64,000 nt of DNA, taken from positions 1-64,000 of the forward strand of contig DAHUYE010000043.1 in NCBI GenBank assembly GCA_027315345.1, read 5' to 3'. Every line of letters begins with the position of its first letter. Positions within the stretch are counted from its first letter, which is position 1. The notes below the pieces were generated by a model. It was not told where the DNA came from, ran no database searches, and worked only from the letters and a program-made list of their open reading frames with translations. Position numbers and translations under genes: made by a program. Below, in pieces: positions 24,670 through 32,950 of this stretch. Source of the stretch: Actinomycetota bacterium (GTDB taxonomy: Bacteria > Actinomycetota > Acidimicrobiia > Acidimicrobiales > JAJPHE01).

Positions 24670-25671
24670 CTAGACCGGAAGGTCCTCGGCCCGGGCCACC
24701 GGGAAGTAGCGGTGATGGTGGGCGCCGGTCAGTTCATAGATGGCCGTGCCCTCCCGGCCGTCGTCCGCCTTCACCGTCACCCGGTTGAGACCTCCGCCCA
24801 CCGGCCCGTAGCGCTGGGCCCAGAGCCCCTCGGCGCTGAGGGCCACGGTGCGGCCCCCCTCCAGGTCGAACTCGACCCGGCCGGCCACCCCGGCCACGTC
24901 CGGACCGTCCCGGCCGTAGTCGACCTCGGCGCCGTCGGCGCCGATCCAGTGGAGGTCATGGCGGAAACCGACCACGGGGGTCGGCGCCGAGCCGTCGGCC
25001 GGGGCCCAGCACCCGTCGGTGTAGATGCGGGCCCCGTTGGCCAGCTCCCAGTTCCACACCGCCAGCATCCCGTCGGGCAACTGCACGGCCAGCCACATCC
25101 AGAACGGGCAGCGGGCGTGGTCCCGGATCCCCCAGGAGTGGTCGCGCTGGCCCCACCAGTCGTCGATGCGGATGTCCGCTCCGCCCCGAGGCTTAACGGT
25201 GCCCTGGAAGTGACCGGACTGGACCATGTGGCTCTGGTCCCAGATGAGCTCGTGGCCGGCCCGCATGCTGCCCCGGCGCAGCCCGTAAGCAGCGGTGCGG
25301 GCCTCGAAGGTCAGGTCCAGGGCCACCGGGACAGCCGGGTCCTCGGCCACGTGGAGGCGGATGGTCTTGAAGGGTTCGACGATGTCGATCTCCACCGGCC
25401 CCACCTTCATCTCATGCGGGGTCAGTCCGGTCTCCCGGGCGTGGCGGCCGATGGCGGGCTGGCCGGCCACGATGCCCAGCTGGAGGGAGTCCATCTCCTC
25501 CCGGGCCGGAAAGTGGGCCAGGGTGAGGATGACGCAGTCACCCAGGCGGTCCTTGGGGTGGGCGATGAAGAACAGGCTCTCCCGCCAGTGCTGATGGTGC
25601 ACGGCCACGTTGAGCATGGGTTCGGGGATCTGGTGGACGAACTGCTCGTCCATGGCGGTCAGTCTGGGCAC
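24670..25671 (-). CDS. conserved hypothetical protein, possible lipocalin-like (CrtC/AttH-type) fold
   Basis: A 333-aa protein rich in beta-strand-like segments. The motif WWGQRDHSWGIRDH, with following WMWLAVQLPDG, recalls proteins of the CrtC/AttH lipocalin-like group; I cannot assign a family firmly and no enzyme activity can be read. Start is GTG 25671, directly after the TAA of the kinase-like gene, with AAGGAGG inside that gene's end as ribosome site; ATG 25653 is an alternative. The tight pairing with the phosphotransferase suggests a joint role on a small substrate. Confidence 0.6.
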   Translation of the reverse strand: MPRLTAMDEQFVHQIPEPMLNVAVHHQHWRESLFFIAHPKDRLGDCVILTLAHFPAREEMDSLQLGIVAGQPAIGRHARETGLTPHEMKVGPVEIDIVEPFKTIRLHVAEDPAVPVALDLTFEARTAAYGLRRGSMRAGHELIWDQSHMVQSGHFQGTVKPRGGADIRIDDWWGQRDHSWGIRDHARCPFWMWLAVQLPDGMLAVWNWELANGARIYTDGCWAPADGSAPTPVVGFRHDLHWIGADGAEVDYGRDGPDVAGVAGRVEFDLEGGRTVALSAEGLWAQRYGPVGGGLNRVTVKADDGREGTAIYELTGAHHHRYFPVARAEDLPV

Positions 25672-26742
25672 TTAGGCCTCCTTGGGCACTAGGTCGAGGG
25701 CGTCCATATCGATGGCGTGGAGGCCGGCCCGGTCGGCCATGGCGATGAACATGGCGTCGCCCCGGTCGGTCCTGGTCACCACCATGGAGGCGAACATGGC
25801 CATGATCAACCCGGCGAAGGCGTAGCGCCGGTAGTCCTCCCAGCACTGATCCCAGTTCAGGGCCACCCCCAGGCCGGCCAGGCGGTCCGAGTACAACTTG
25901 ACCAGCTCCCGCTCATGGGCCCGGCGCACCTCGGGCAGGAGGCTCCCGCCCAGGAAGTAGCTGACGTCGGACAGGGCCGCCCCCAGCGAGACGGTCTGCC
26001 AGTCCAGCACCACCACCCGATCCAGGCCGAACATCAGGTTGTCGTTGCGGAAGTCACCGTGCAGGACGGTGGAGGGGGCGTCGCCCCCGGCGCCGTAACG
26101 ATCCATCACGGTCAGGAACCGGGGGATGAGCTCGACCACCTCGGGCGTCATCCGGGCCCCATAACGCTCCAGGAACCCGGGCAGGAACATGGCCAGGATG
26201 GCCCCCAGTCCGGCCCCGCGGTCCCGGCCTCCCTCGTGTAGCCAGGACAGGCCGGCCAGGGAGGGGTCCCCCCAACGGGGGGCGTGCAGGAGGGCCAGCT
26301 CCTCCAGGGCCAGGGCCGCCTCATCGGGCGAACACCCTCCGACCTGGTCGCCCTGGCGGGCCGGAGCGACGTCCTCCAACAGCACGCAATAAGCGGCACG
26401 GTCCGGGTCGAAGCCGGACCAGTAGCAGCGGGGGGTCCGCACCGGCAGTTCGGCGGCCAGGGTCGAGTAGAAGCCGACCTCCACCTCGTAGGTGCGGGTG
26501 GTCAGCCCGGCCTGCCGGCTCTCCTCGGAGGCGGCCGTAACCTTGGCCACCAACGAGTCCGGTCCGGCCCCGGCCGGCTCCCAGGCCATCGCCAGCCGGG
26601 CGCTGTCGGCTATCTGGCCGGTCCCGATCGGGCTGACATCCACCTCGGCCACCCGGCCCGGGTAGTGCGGAGCCAAGGCGGCCGACAGCCACTCGGCGGT
26701 CAGATCGGGCAGGCCGGTCGGGATGTGGAGCGCTTCGGGCAA
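25672..26742 (-). CDS. phosphotransferase (APH/ecdysteroid-kinase-like) family protein
   Basis: A 356-aa protein-kinase-like small-molecule phosphotransferase. The catalytic loop VLHGDFRNDNLMFG gives the H-G-D and Asn of the Brenner motif, and VVVLDWQ supplies the metal-binding Asp. The N-lobe has a lysine in SLVAKVT. Related actinobacterial genes are common and mostly uncharacterised; aminoglycoside resistance should not be assumed. Start is a TTG at 26742 with a weak upstream site, so it is uncertain. Its stop abuts the next gene. Confidence 0.82.
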   Translation of the reverse strand: MPEALHIPTGLPDLTAEWLSAALAPHYPGRVAEVDVSPIGTGQIADSARLAMAWEPAGAGPDSLVAKVTAASEESRQAGLTTRTYEVEVGFYSTLAAELPVRTPRCYWSGFDPDRAAYCVLLEDVAPARQGDQVGGCSPDEAALALEELALLHAPRWGDPSLAGLSWLHEGGRDRGAGLGAILAMFLPGFLERYGARMTPEVVELIPRFLTVMDRYGAGGDAPSTVLHGDFRNDNLMFGLDRVVVLDWQTVSLGAALSDVSYFLGGSLLPEVRRAHERELVKLYSDRLAGLGVALNWDQCWEDYRRYAFAGLIMAMFASMVVTRTDRGDAMFIAMADRAGLHAIDMDALDLVPKEA

Positions 26743-26802
26743 GGGGTGGTCAACCCACCTTTCGGGTCGGCCCGGAAGCTAATGGCCCATCCCCTCCGCC
26801 GT

Positions 26803-26828
26803 CGGCCCGGCCGGGGCCGGCCGGGCCG
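26803..26828. repeat. 10-bp perfect inverted repeat in divergent intergenic region
   Basis: CGGCCCGGCC and GGCCGGGCCG flank a 6-base loop, between the starts of the phosphotransferase (minus) and the YcaQ-like gene (plus). It could be an operator or an RNA hairpin in the phosphotransferase leader. The low-complexity GC composition weakens the case. Confidence 0.35.
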
Positions 26829-26857
26829 TTCCGACCCGGCGACGAGGATGGCCCTCG

Positions 26858-26888
26858 CTGACATTCATATCGGTATACGACGTATTAG
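26858..26888 (+). promoter_or_regulatory. possible sigma-70-type promoter for the YcaQ-like gene
   Basis: CTGACA and TATTAG are separated by 19 bp in the only AT-rich patch of this region, about 70 bp upstream of the GTG at 26960. The spacer is longer than ideal, so this is a weak prediction. Confidence 0.25.
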
Positions 26889-26959
26889 CCCTCTTTTTCG
26901 GTTTGCTCTTTCCCGCCCCCCGTCCGGGTATCCGCCGACGCCTCTTAGGATCACGGGCC

Positions 26960-28207
26960 GTGGGCGCCGGGACCGGACTGTCGAACCGGCAGGCCCGCTG
27001 GCTGGCCCTGGCCGCTCAGGGCCTGGATCGGTCCCGGCCCGCCCGGCCCCCCGGGCCCGCCCAGTTGCTCCGGATGGTGGAGAAGCTGGGCGTGGTGCAA
27101 CTCGACGCCGTCAACGTCCTGGCCCGGACCCAGCTCATAGTTCCCTTCAGCCGTCTCGGTTCCTACGACCCGTCCGCCTTCCACGCTCTGACCGGCCCCC
27201 ATGCCCCCCTCCTGGAGGGATGGGCCCACGTGGCCTCGCTGACCCCGGTGGCCACCCATCGCCTGTTGCGGTGGCGCATGGAGAGGTTCTTCAGTGCCAG
27301 CTCGGCCCGGGAGGCGGCCCGGGCCGCCTGGGCCAAACAGGAGGCCGGCTACATCCGGGCCGTCATGGACGAGGTCAAAGAGCGGGGACCCCTCACGGCC
27401 GGGATGCTCAGTGACCCCCGGCCCCGGCAGGGGGAATGGTGGGACCGGCGCAGCATCGGCCGCACCGTGCTCGAGCACTTGTTCATCCGGGGCCAGCTGG
27501 CCGCCTGGCGCAACCCGGCCTTCGAGCGCCTCTACGACCTGCCCGAGCGGACCATCCCGGCCGAGGTGCTGAGCGCCCCCACCCCCGGCCCGGAGGAGGC
27601 CATCCGGGAGCTGCTCTTCCTGGCCGCCGGCTCTCTTGGGATCGGGACCCTCAAGGACCTGGCCGACCACTACCGCGTGGTTCCCACCCAGGCTCGGCCC
27701 CGGCTGGCCGAGTTGGTCGAGGAGGGCAGGCTGGAGCCGGTGGAGGTGGAGGGCTGGGCCGAGCCCGCCTTCATGGTGCCCGGCCTCCGACCCCATCGGC
27801 CCACCCGGGACCACGCCACCCTGCTGTCACCCTTCGACTCGCTCGTCTGGGACCGGGCCCGCACCCTCCGGCTTTTCGGCTTCGACTACCGCATCGAGAT
27901 CTACGTGCCCGAGCCGAAGCGCCGGTACGGCTACTTCGTGTTGCCCCTGCTGCTCGGGGATGAACTGGTGGGGCGCTTCGACCTGAAGGCGGACCGGAAG
28001 GCCGGCGTGCTCCGGGTCAACGCCGCCCACGTCGAAGCCGGCGCTGACCCCGGGCCGGTGGCCGAGGCGGCCTCCGCCGAGCTGGCCGCCCTGGCCGGCT
28101 GGCTCGGCCTGGGGAGCGTGGCCGTGGCCGGCCGGGGCAACCTGGCCCCAGCCCTGCGCCGGACAGCCGGGCCGGCACGAGGTCGGATAGGTTCCTCCCG
28201 TGGCTGA
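26960..28207 (+). CDS. YcaQ/AlkX-like winged-helix DNA glycosylase
   Basis: A 415-aa protein of the HTH_42 family (YcaQ, AlkX, AlkZ), DNA glycosylases that remove bulky alkylated bases or open interstrand crosslinks. The catalytic segment VVQLDAVNVLARTQ contains Q-L-D, the Q-x-D form reported for the YcaQ/AlkX branch rather than the Q-x-Q of AlkZ. LLSPFDSLVWDR and FDYRIEIYVPEPKRRYGYFVLP near the C-terminus are family hallmarks. GTG 26960 has AGGA upstream; the track's earlier start adds unlikely residues. It overlaps the next gene by 8 bp. Confidence 0.88.
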   Translation: MGAGTGLSNRQARWLALAAQGLDRSRPARPPGPAQLLRMVEKLGVVQLDAVNVLARTQLIVPFSRLGSYDPSAFHALTGPHAPLLEGWAHVASLTPVATHRLLRWRMERFFSASSAREAARAAWAKQEAGYIRAVMDEVKERGPLTAGMLSDPRPRQGEWWDRRSIGRTVLEHLFIRGQLAAWRNPAFERLYDLPERTIPAEVLSAPTPGPEEAIRELLFLAAGSLGIGTLKDLADHYRVVPTQARPRLAELVEEGRLEPVEVEGWAEPAFMVPGLRPHRPTRDHATLLSPFDSLVWDRARTLRLFGFDYRIEIYVPEPKRRYGYFVLPLLLGDELVGRFDLKADRKAGVLRVNAAHVEAGADPGPVAEAASAELAALAGWLGLGSVAVAGRGNLAPALRRTAGPARGRIGSSRG

Positions 28208-29027
28208 TGACGGACGGGTGACCATCGAAGAAGGGGTGGTGTTCGGCACCGGCGGAGGCCGGGACCTCAAGGCGGACGTGTTCACTCCCCCCGGTGAGGT
28301 CAAGGACGCCCCGGCCGTGCTGCTGGTGCACGGGGGCGGCTGGCGCCAGGGTGACCGCAGCCAGCTGCGCGGCTATGGAGTGCTGCTGGGCCGGCGCGGC
28401 TATGTCTGCGTGGCCAGCGAGTACCGGCTCATACCCGAGTCGCCCTGGCCGGCCCAGATCCACGACGTCAAGGCCGCCCTGCGCTGGATGCGGGCCAACG
28501 CCGGCCGCCTCGGGATCGACCCGGACAAGATCGCCATCGAGGGCAACTCGGCCGGCGCCCACCTGGCCCTGCTGGCCGCCGGAACGCCCGACCATCCCGA
28601 GTTCGAAGGCGACGGGGGAAATCCCGGCGTCTCCACGGCCGTGGCCGCCGCCATCGGCGTCTACGCCCCCACCCTGTTCTGGCATGAGCAGTCGGCCCGG
28701 GGCGGCGTACCGATCCTGGCCCTCCACGATGAGCCCAGCGCCGAGCTGGCGGCAGCGGCCAGCCCCATGACCCACGTGTCGGGGGAGTTCCCACCCACCC
28801 TGCTCATCCACGGCACCGGGGACACCACCGTTCCGCCGCTGGCCAGCGTGCGCATGTACGAGGAGTTGGTGGCGGCCAAGGTGCCGGTCGAGCTGCACAT
28901 GTACGCCGAGCAGCCCCACGCCTTCGACGCCGTCCCCGAGTTCGGGCGGCAGTGTGCCGCCGAGATGCTGCTGTTCCTGGACCGCTACGTGCGCCAGCCC
29001 CGCCGGGCCGAAGCCCTCACGCTGTAG
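28200..29027 (+). CDS. alpha/beta hydrolase (esterase, HSL/BD-FAE-like)
   Basis: A 275-aa alpha/beta hydrolase. The oxyanion-hole motif is HGGGW, the nucleophile elbow is GNSAG, and a late Asp (HGTGDTTVPP) and His (EQPHAF) complete the catalytic triad. This layout fits hormone-sensitive-lipase or carbohydrate-esterase-like enzymes acting on short acyl esters. No signal peptide is present. GTG 28200 lies inside the end of the glycosylase gene (8-bp overlap), so the two are cotranscribed although functionally unrelated. Confidence 0.88.
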   Translation: MADDGRVTIEEGVVFGTGGGRDLKADVFTPPGEVKDAPAVLLVHGGGWRQGDRSQLRGYGVLLGRRGYVCVASEYRLIPESPWPAQIHDVKAALRWMRANAGRLGIDPDKIAIEGNSAGAHLALLAAGTPDHPEFEGDGGNPGVSTAVAAAIGVYAPTLFWHEQSARGGVPILALHDEPSAELAAAASPMTHVSGEFPPTLLIHGTGDTTVPPLASVRMYEELVAAKVPVELHMYAEQPHAFDAVPEFGRQCAAEMLLFLDRYVRQPRRAEALTL

Positions 29028-29033
29028 GCCTCC

Positions 29034-29051
29034 CCCACCTTCGCCGGTGGG
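29034..29051. terminator. short hairpin between convergent genes
   Basis: CCCACC, the loop TTCGCC, then GGTGGG lie 7 bp after the esterase stop and before the end of the hydrolase remnant. No T-run follows, as is common in GC-rich actinobacteria. It may end transcription from both sides. Confidence 0.4.
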
Positions 29052-29070
29052 TGGACGGCCCCCGCCCGAC

Positions 29071-29541
29071 TCAGCCGGCGGCGGCCACCCCCATGGCGGC
29101 GGCCAGCAGGATGTTGGCCCCACGGGTGTCGCCCAGGAGGTTGCCCTCCATCCGGTTCATGACATAGGAGACGGCCATGCGGGCGTCGAGGTCGACCAGG
29201 ACCACCGATCCCCCGTAGCCGCCCCAGAAGCAGGCCCGGGGGCCCAGGGGCATGGTCTCGTTGCCCAGGCCGTAACCCAGGCCGAAGCGCAGGGGCGCCC
29301 CCAGCACCACGTCGGTCCCGTTGCTCTGTTCCGTAAAGACCGCCTGGCAGCCCTTTTCGGAGAGGAAGCGCCTTCCGCCGACGCTGCCCCCGGCGGCCAG
29401 CACCGACTGGACCCGGGCCACCGACCGGGCGTTGCCATGGCCGTTGGCGGCGGGGATCTCGGCCCGCCGCCACCACTCCAGCCAGGACATGTCCCCGGTC
29501 AGGGGTGGGTTGGACAGGACCCGCAGGGCGAAGGGCGCCAC
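29071..29541 (-). pseudogene. C-terminal remnant of a beta-lactamase-family serine hydrolase/esterase
   Basis: A 156-codon open frame matching only the C-terminal part of the beta-lactamase-related (EstB-like) hydrolases. AEIPAANGHGNARSVAR, LRFGLGYGLG and the end motif FWGGYGGSVVLVD are visible. Members are about 380-400 aa; the N-terminal half with the S-x-x-K nucleophile and Y-x-N is missing. The reading frame stays open for a further 60 bp with sensible residues (PIDVEAQAGAVGS) but has no start, then runs antisense into the intact TIGR03085 gene. I therefore call it a truncated, non-functional relic whose front was lost. Confidence 0.75.
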
Positions 29542-29600
29542 CGAACCGACCGCCCCGGCCTGGGCCTCGACATCGATGGGGCCGGGCTTACGATCGGGCC

Positions 29601-30245
29601 ATGAGTGTTGCCGTTTCCTTCGCCGATGCCGAGCGGGCCTATCTGGCCGACGCCCTGGAACGTGTGGGCCCGGACGCCCCGACCCTGTGCGAGGGGTGGA
29701 CCACCCGGGACCTGGCCATCCACCTGGTGGTACGGGAGCGCCGCCCCGACGCCGGGCCGGGCATGATCGTGCCCGCCCTGTCCGGATGGACGGAAAAGGT
29801 GATGGCCGGCCGTGCCGGGGACCCCTACTCCGAACTGGTGGGGAAGGTCAGGACAGGCCCGCCGGGGTGGAGTCCCTTCGCCGTGCCAGGGGTGGCCGGA
29901 CTGGTCAACGCCATGGAGTTCTTCGTCCACCACGAGGACGTGCGCCGGGCCCAACCGGCCTGGGAGCCGAGGGAGCTCGACGGGGACGTCGAGGACCTCA
30001 TCTGGTCACGCCTCGGCCGCCAGGCCCGGCTCATGTTCCGGAAAGCCCCGGTTGGGGTCAGATTGCACCGGGAGGACAACGGCACCGAGGCGGTGGCCAA
30101 GGCGGCCACCCCGGTCGTGACGGTGATCGGAGCGCCCGGGGAGTTGCTCCTCTACGCCTTCGGCCGCCGGTCGGCGGCCCGGGTTCGACTGGAGGGCGAT
30201 CCGGGGGCGGTGGCCCGGCTGGAGGCGGCCGACGTGGGCCTCTGA
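29601..30245 (+). CDS. TIGR03085-type DinB-like (mycothiol-dependent) protein
   Basis: A 214-aa protein of the actinobacterial TIGR03085 group, related to mycothiol-dependent maleylpyruvate isomerase (DinB-like four-helix bundle). LCEGWTTRDLAIHLVVRERRPDAG and FFVHHEDVRRA carry the histidines of the usual metal triad. Such proteins are thought to use mycothiol as cofactor in thiol transfer or isomerisation. I start at ATG 29601; the track's earlier codon lies antisense to the hydrolase remnant. Confidence 0.88.
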   Translation: MSVAVSFADAERAYLADALERVGPDAPTLCEGWTTRDLAIHLVVRERRPDAGPGMIVPALSGWTEKVMAGRAGDPYSELVGKVRTGPPGWSPFAVPGVAGLVNAMEFFVHHEDVRRAQPAWEPRELDGDVEDLIWSRLGRQARLMFRKAPVGVRLHREDNGTEAVAKAATPVVTVIGAPGELLLYAFGRRSAARVRLEGDPGAVARLEAADVGL

Positions 30246-30252
30246 CCCGCCC

Positions 30253-30657
30253 TTACCGGAGCCGGGCGGTCCAGGCCCGGTTGCGCTCCGGGGAGTAGCG
30301 CCGGACGCTGCCCGCCGCCTGGGCCGCCATGGCGTGCGCCCAGCGATGGCAGGTGTCCCGGGCGGCCTGTTCCCGGCCGGCGGCGGGCGGGTCGATCCGC
30401 CATTCGACGGTCGCCACCGTGATGCCCAGGCGGCCCAGCAGTTCCGCCTGTTCGGCCGGCAGGTGATCATCGGCCGTGACCAGCACCCACTCCTCCTCGG
30501 CGTAGCGGCGGGCCAGGCCCCGCAGGAGCTCGGCGTCGGCGGCCCGGCCCAGGCCGATCTCCCCCACCGCCAGGGCCCGCCGGCCCCGACCCTTGAGCTC
30601 CCCGGCCAGGCGCCGGTTGAGGCTGGCGTCGAGGATGAGCAGGCGCGCTGTGCTCAT
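30253..30657 (-). CDS. PIN-like (DUF5615-type) protein, probable toxin of a toxin-antitoxin pair
   Basis: A 134-aa protein of the DUF5615/PIN-like type. Early acidic LLILDASLNRRLAGELKGRG and later WVLVTADDHLP hold the Asp residues expected for a Mg-dependent ribonuclease site. ATG 30657 overlaps the stop of the upstream DUF433 gene by 4 bp, the usual antitoxin-then-toxin order. A C-terminal extension (residues of about 95-134) goes beyond the smallest family members. Toxicity is inferred from family and order, not shown. Confidence 0.7.
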   Translation of the reverse strand: MSTARLLILDASLNRRLAGELKGRGRRALAVGEIGLGRAADAELLRGLARRYAEEEWVLVTADDHLPAEQAELLGRLGITVATVEWRIDPPAAGREQAARDTCHRWAHAMAAQAAGSVRRYSPERNRAWTARLR

Positions 30658-31379
30658 GACCGGCCCTCCGGGCCGGCCGGGGCCGCCGCGGCCGAACCAG
30701 GCGTCGGGCCTTCGCCGGCCAGGCGGCGGGCCTCGTGCCACCAACGCCGGGCGTCTTCTATCTCCGGGCCGGACAGGCCGTAGTCGTGCTTGAGGGTGTC
30801 CACACCCTGGGTGGTGGCGGCCAATTCGGCCACCAACTCGGCCGGCACCCGCCGGCCCTTGATCACCGGCCGGCCCGACAGTCGGCCCGGGTCGACCTCG
30901 ATGTGGGTGATGGGGATGGTCCGGGCCGCCCAGCCCCCCCGGGACAGATCCGAGACCACCCCCACCAGGTCCAGCCCGGCCAGCACCGGATGACCGGCCA
31001 CCACGTCGGTCTGGGTGTCGCCCGAGTCCACCACGACCGAACGGGCCGGGCGGCCCGGGGCCCGGCCGGCGGGTACCAGCAGGTCGGCCGTCTGCAGCGG
31101 CCAGGGGGTGTCCAGCTCCCGGCCCAGGCGCACCACCGTGGCCCGGATCGCCCGCAGGCTGACCCCTTGGACGATCAGCTCATGGACCAACATGGCTTCG
31201 GCCACGTCCTGGTAGCAGTAGACGCGGGGAGCGGAGGCCGAATGGGAGGAGGGGATGTAGCCCCGCCGGGCCCACTGGCCGATGGTCGTGCCGGGGACCC
31301 CGGCCAGCCGCCCGGCCTCCTCGGCCAGGTACCGGCCCCCGGGCGGGGCCATGTCCGCCCGGCCCCGGGGCGGGGCCAT
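30654..31379 (-). CDS. MerR-like HTH plus DUF433 protein, probable antitoxin/regulator
   Basis: A 241-aa two-domain protein. The N-terminal part is MerR-like (LAEEAGRLAGVPGTTIGQWARRGYI). The C-terminal part is DUF433, with HIEVDPGRLSGRPVIKGRRVPAELVAELA followed by YGLSGPEIEDARRWW. DUF433 proteins pair with DUF5615/PIN-like toxins, as here (ATGA overlap). The HTH would allow autoregulation. ATG 31379 begins just after the MFS stop; a second ATG at 31352 lies in a 27-bp direct duplication, so the true start is uncertain. Confidence 0.75.
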   Translation of the reverse strand: MAPPRGRADMAPPGGRYLAEEAGRLAGVPGTTIGQWARRGYIPSSHSASAPRVYCYQDVAEAMLVHELIVQGVSLRAIRATVVRLGRELDTPWPLQTADLLVPAGRAPGRPARSVVVDSGDTQTDVVAGHPVLAGLDLVGVVSDLSRGGWAARTIPITHIEVDPGRLSGRPVIKGRRVPAELVAELAATTQGVDTLKHDYGLSGPEIEDARRWWHEARRLAGEGPTPGSAAAAPAGPEGRS

Positions 31380-31382
31380 GTC
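31344..31382. repeat. 27-bp-period direct duplication at the DUF433 gene start
   Basis: CGGGGCCATGTC occurs at 31344 and again at 31371, within a 27-bp period, giving the DUF433 gene two in-frame ATG codons (MAPPRGRAD then MAPPGGRY). It looks like a slipped duplication of the start region. Confidence 0.7.
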
Positions 31383-32844
31383 AGTCCCGACGGGCGGCGG
31401 CCGTCGTCCGGTGCCGGACACCGGACAGCAGGGCGGCTATCAGCATGAGCCCCACGGACAGGTAGAAGGCGGTGTGCAGGCCGCGGGTAAAGGCCGCCGC
31501 CAGCGACGGCTTGAGGGTGGTGGTGCCCACGAAGATGGCGAAGGCTACGTGCCGGGAGATGGCGTGGGACGAGGCCAGGATGGCCACGGCGAAGGAGAAC
31601 ACCATCCCCACGTTGGCGAAGGTGCGCAGCATCCCCGAGGCGATGCCGAACACCTGGGGCGGGGCCGCCTTCATGACCGCGGCGGTGTTGGCCGGGAAGA
31701 ACAGGCCGGCCCCGATGGAGCTGACGATGCTGGCCGCCACTACCAGGCCGTAGCTGCTGTGTAGATGCAACTGGGCGTAGAGGACGAGGGCCACCGCCTG
31801 GGTCCCCAGGCCGATGGTGGCCGGCCAGACCGGTCCGATGCGGTCGGCCAGACGCCCGGAGGTGGGCCCGACCACGGCTCCGATGGTGTAGCCCGGCACC
31901 AACAGCAGGGAGGCGTCCAGCGGGCTCAGGCCCCTCACCCCCTGCAGGTACATGATGACCAGGAACAGCACGGCGAAGTTGGCCAGGCTCTGGAACATCG
32001 ACGCCAGCAGCGACGCCGTCATGGTCGGGATTCTGAACAGGTCCATGTTGAGCATGGGGGCCTGGGCCCGGAACTCGATCCCCACGAAGGCCACCAGCAG
32101 AGCGCCCCCGAGCAGGAGGGCCACCAGGATTTCCCCACTGAAGGAATCCGAGGCCAGCTTGGTCATGGCCCACAGCACCGACAGCAGTCCGCCGGCCAGG
32201 CTGAGCATGCCGGCCACGTCGAAGCGCCGGGCCTGGGTTTGGGTCCGGTCCCGGAGCACCCGCACGGCCAGCAGCACGGCCAGGGTGCCGATGGGGGCAT
32301 TGATCCAGAAGATCCAGCGCCAGGAGACGTAGGTGACCATGGCCCCGCCGATGAGGATGCCGAGCACCGCCCCGGTGGTGTAGGCGCCGGCATTGAAACC
32401 GAAGGCGCGGCCCCGCTTCTCGGGCGGGAAGATGTCGGCGATGACGGCGCCGGAGTTGGCCGTCAGCAGGGCGCCCCCGACTCCCTGGAGAACCCGGAAG
32501 CTGATGATGGACGACTCGTTCCAGGCCAGGGCGCAGAGCACCGAGCCGATGATGAAGACGATGAAACCGGCCTCGTACATCCGGACCCGGCCGAACATGT
32601 CGCCCAGGCGGCCGACCTGGGTGGCCAGGACGGTGATGACCAGCAGGTAGGCGATGATCACCCACACCACCGAGGACAGGGCCAGGTGCAGGCTGCGCTG
32701 GATTTCGGGCAGAGCCAGCACCACGATGGTGGTGTCGATGGCGGCGATCAGCACGCCGGTCATGACCACCAGCAGGGCCAGGCCCGTGCGGATGGGCGGC
32801 TCCTCGGCGGTGCTCGGTGCCTGGATCCCGGCGGGGGCGCTCAC
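31381..32844 (-). CDS. DHA2-type MFS multidrug exporter
   Basis: A 487-aa transporter of the EmrB/QacA (14-TM) type. TM1 carries the D-T-T motif LIAAIDTTIVVLALPEIQ of this family, and the TM2-3 loop is VGRLGDMFGRVRMY. The motif-C region GVGGALLTANSGAVIADIF is also clear. These are proton antiporters for drugs, detergents or metabolites. It is the gene before the DUF433/PIN pair, with only a 1-bp gap to the DUF433 ATG, so a shared transcript is possible. A hairpin at 32865 separates it from DUF6458. Confidence 0.9.
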   Translation of the reverse strand: MSAPAGIQAPSTAEEPPIRTGLALLVVMTGVLIAAIDTTIVVLALPEIQRSLHLALSSVVWVIIAYLLVITVLATQVGRLGDMFGRVRMYEAGFIVFIIGSVLCALAWNESSIISFRVLQGVGGALLTANSGAVIADIFPPEKRGRAFGFNAGAYTTGAVLGILIGGAMVTYVSWRWIFWINAPIGTLAVLLAVRVLRDRTQTQARRFDVAGMLSLAGGLLSVLWAMTKLASDSFSGEILVALLLGGALLVAFVGIEFRAQAPMLNMDLFRIPTMTASLLASMFQSLANFAVLFLVIMYLQGVRGLSPLDASLLLVPGYTIGAVVGPTSGRLADRIGPVWPATIGLGTQAVALVLYAQLHLHSSYGLVVAASIVSSIGAGLFFPANTAAVMKAAPPQVFGIASGMLRTFANVGMVFSFAVAILASSHAISRHVAFAIFVGTTTLKPSLAAAFTRGLHTAFYLSVGLMLIAALLSGVRHRTTAAARRD

Positions 32845-32864
32845 GCCCCCAGTATCGACCGAAC

Positions 32865-32896
32865 GGGGGCGGAACCGGGAATCCGGCTCCGCCCCC
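32865..32896 (-). terminator. GC-rich hairpin downstream of DUF6458 gene
   Basis: GGGGGCGGA pairs with TCCGCCCCC (9 bp), with an inner CCGG/CCGG pair. It lies about 55 bp past the DUF6458 stop and upstream of the MFS start, both on the minus strand. There is no U-tract, so termination strength is uncertain. Confidence 0.5.
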
Positions 32897-32950
32897 TGCT
32901 ACCTGGGACTACTTCTCTTTCTCTCTGACGGCTTGATGCCGGCCGGCGGC

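Noticed and set aside
25672-26742. aminoglycoside resistance kinase
   Set aside because: The APH-like fold is shared by many metabolic kinases. Context and sequence give no drug-specific evidence.
32865-32896. Attachment site or mobile-element end
   Set aside because: The inverted repeat has no flanking direct repeat, integrase or composition shift, so a terminator explains it better.
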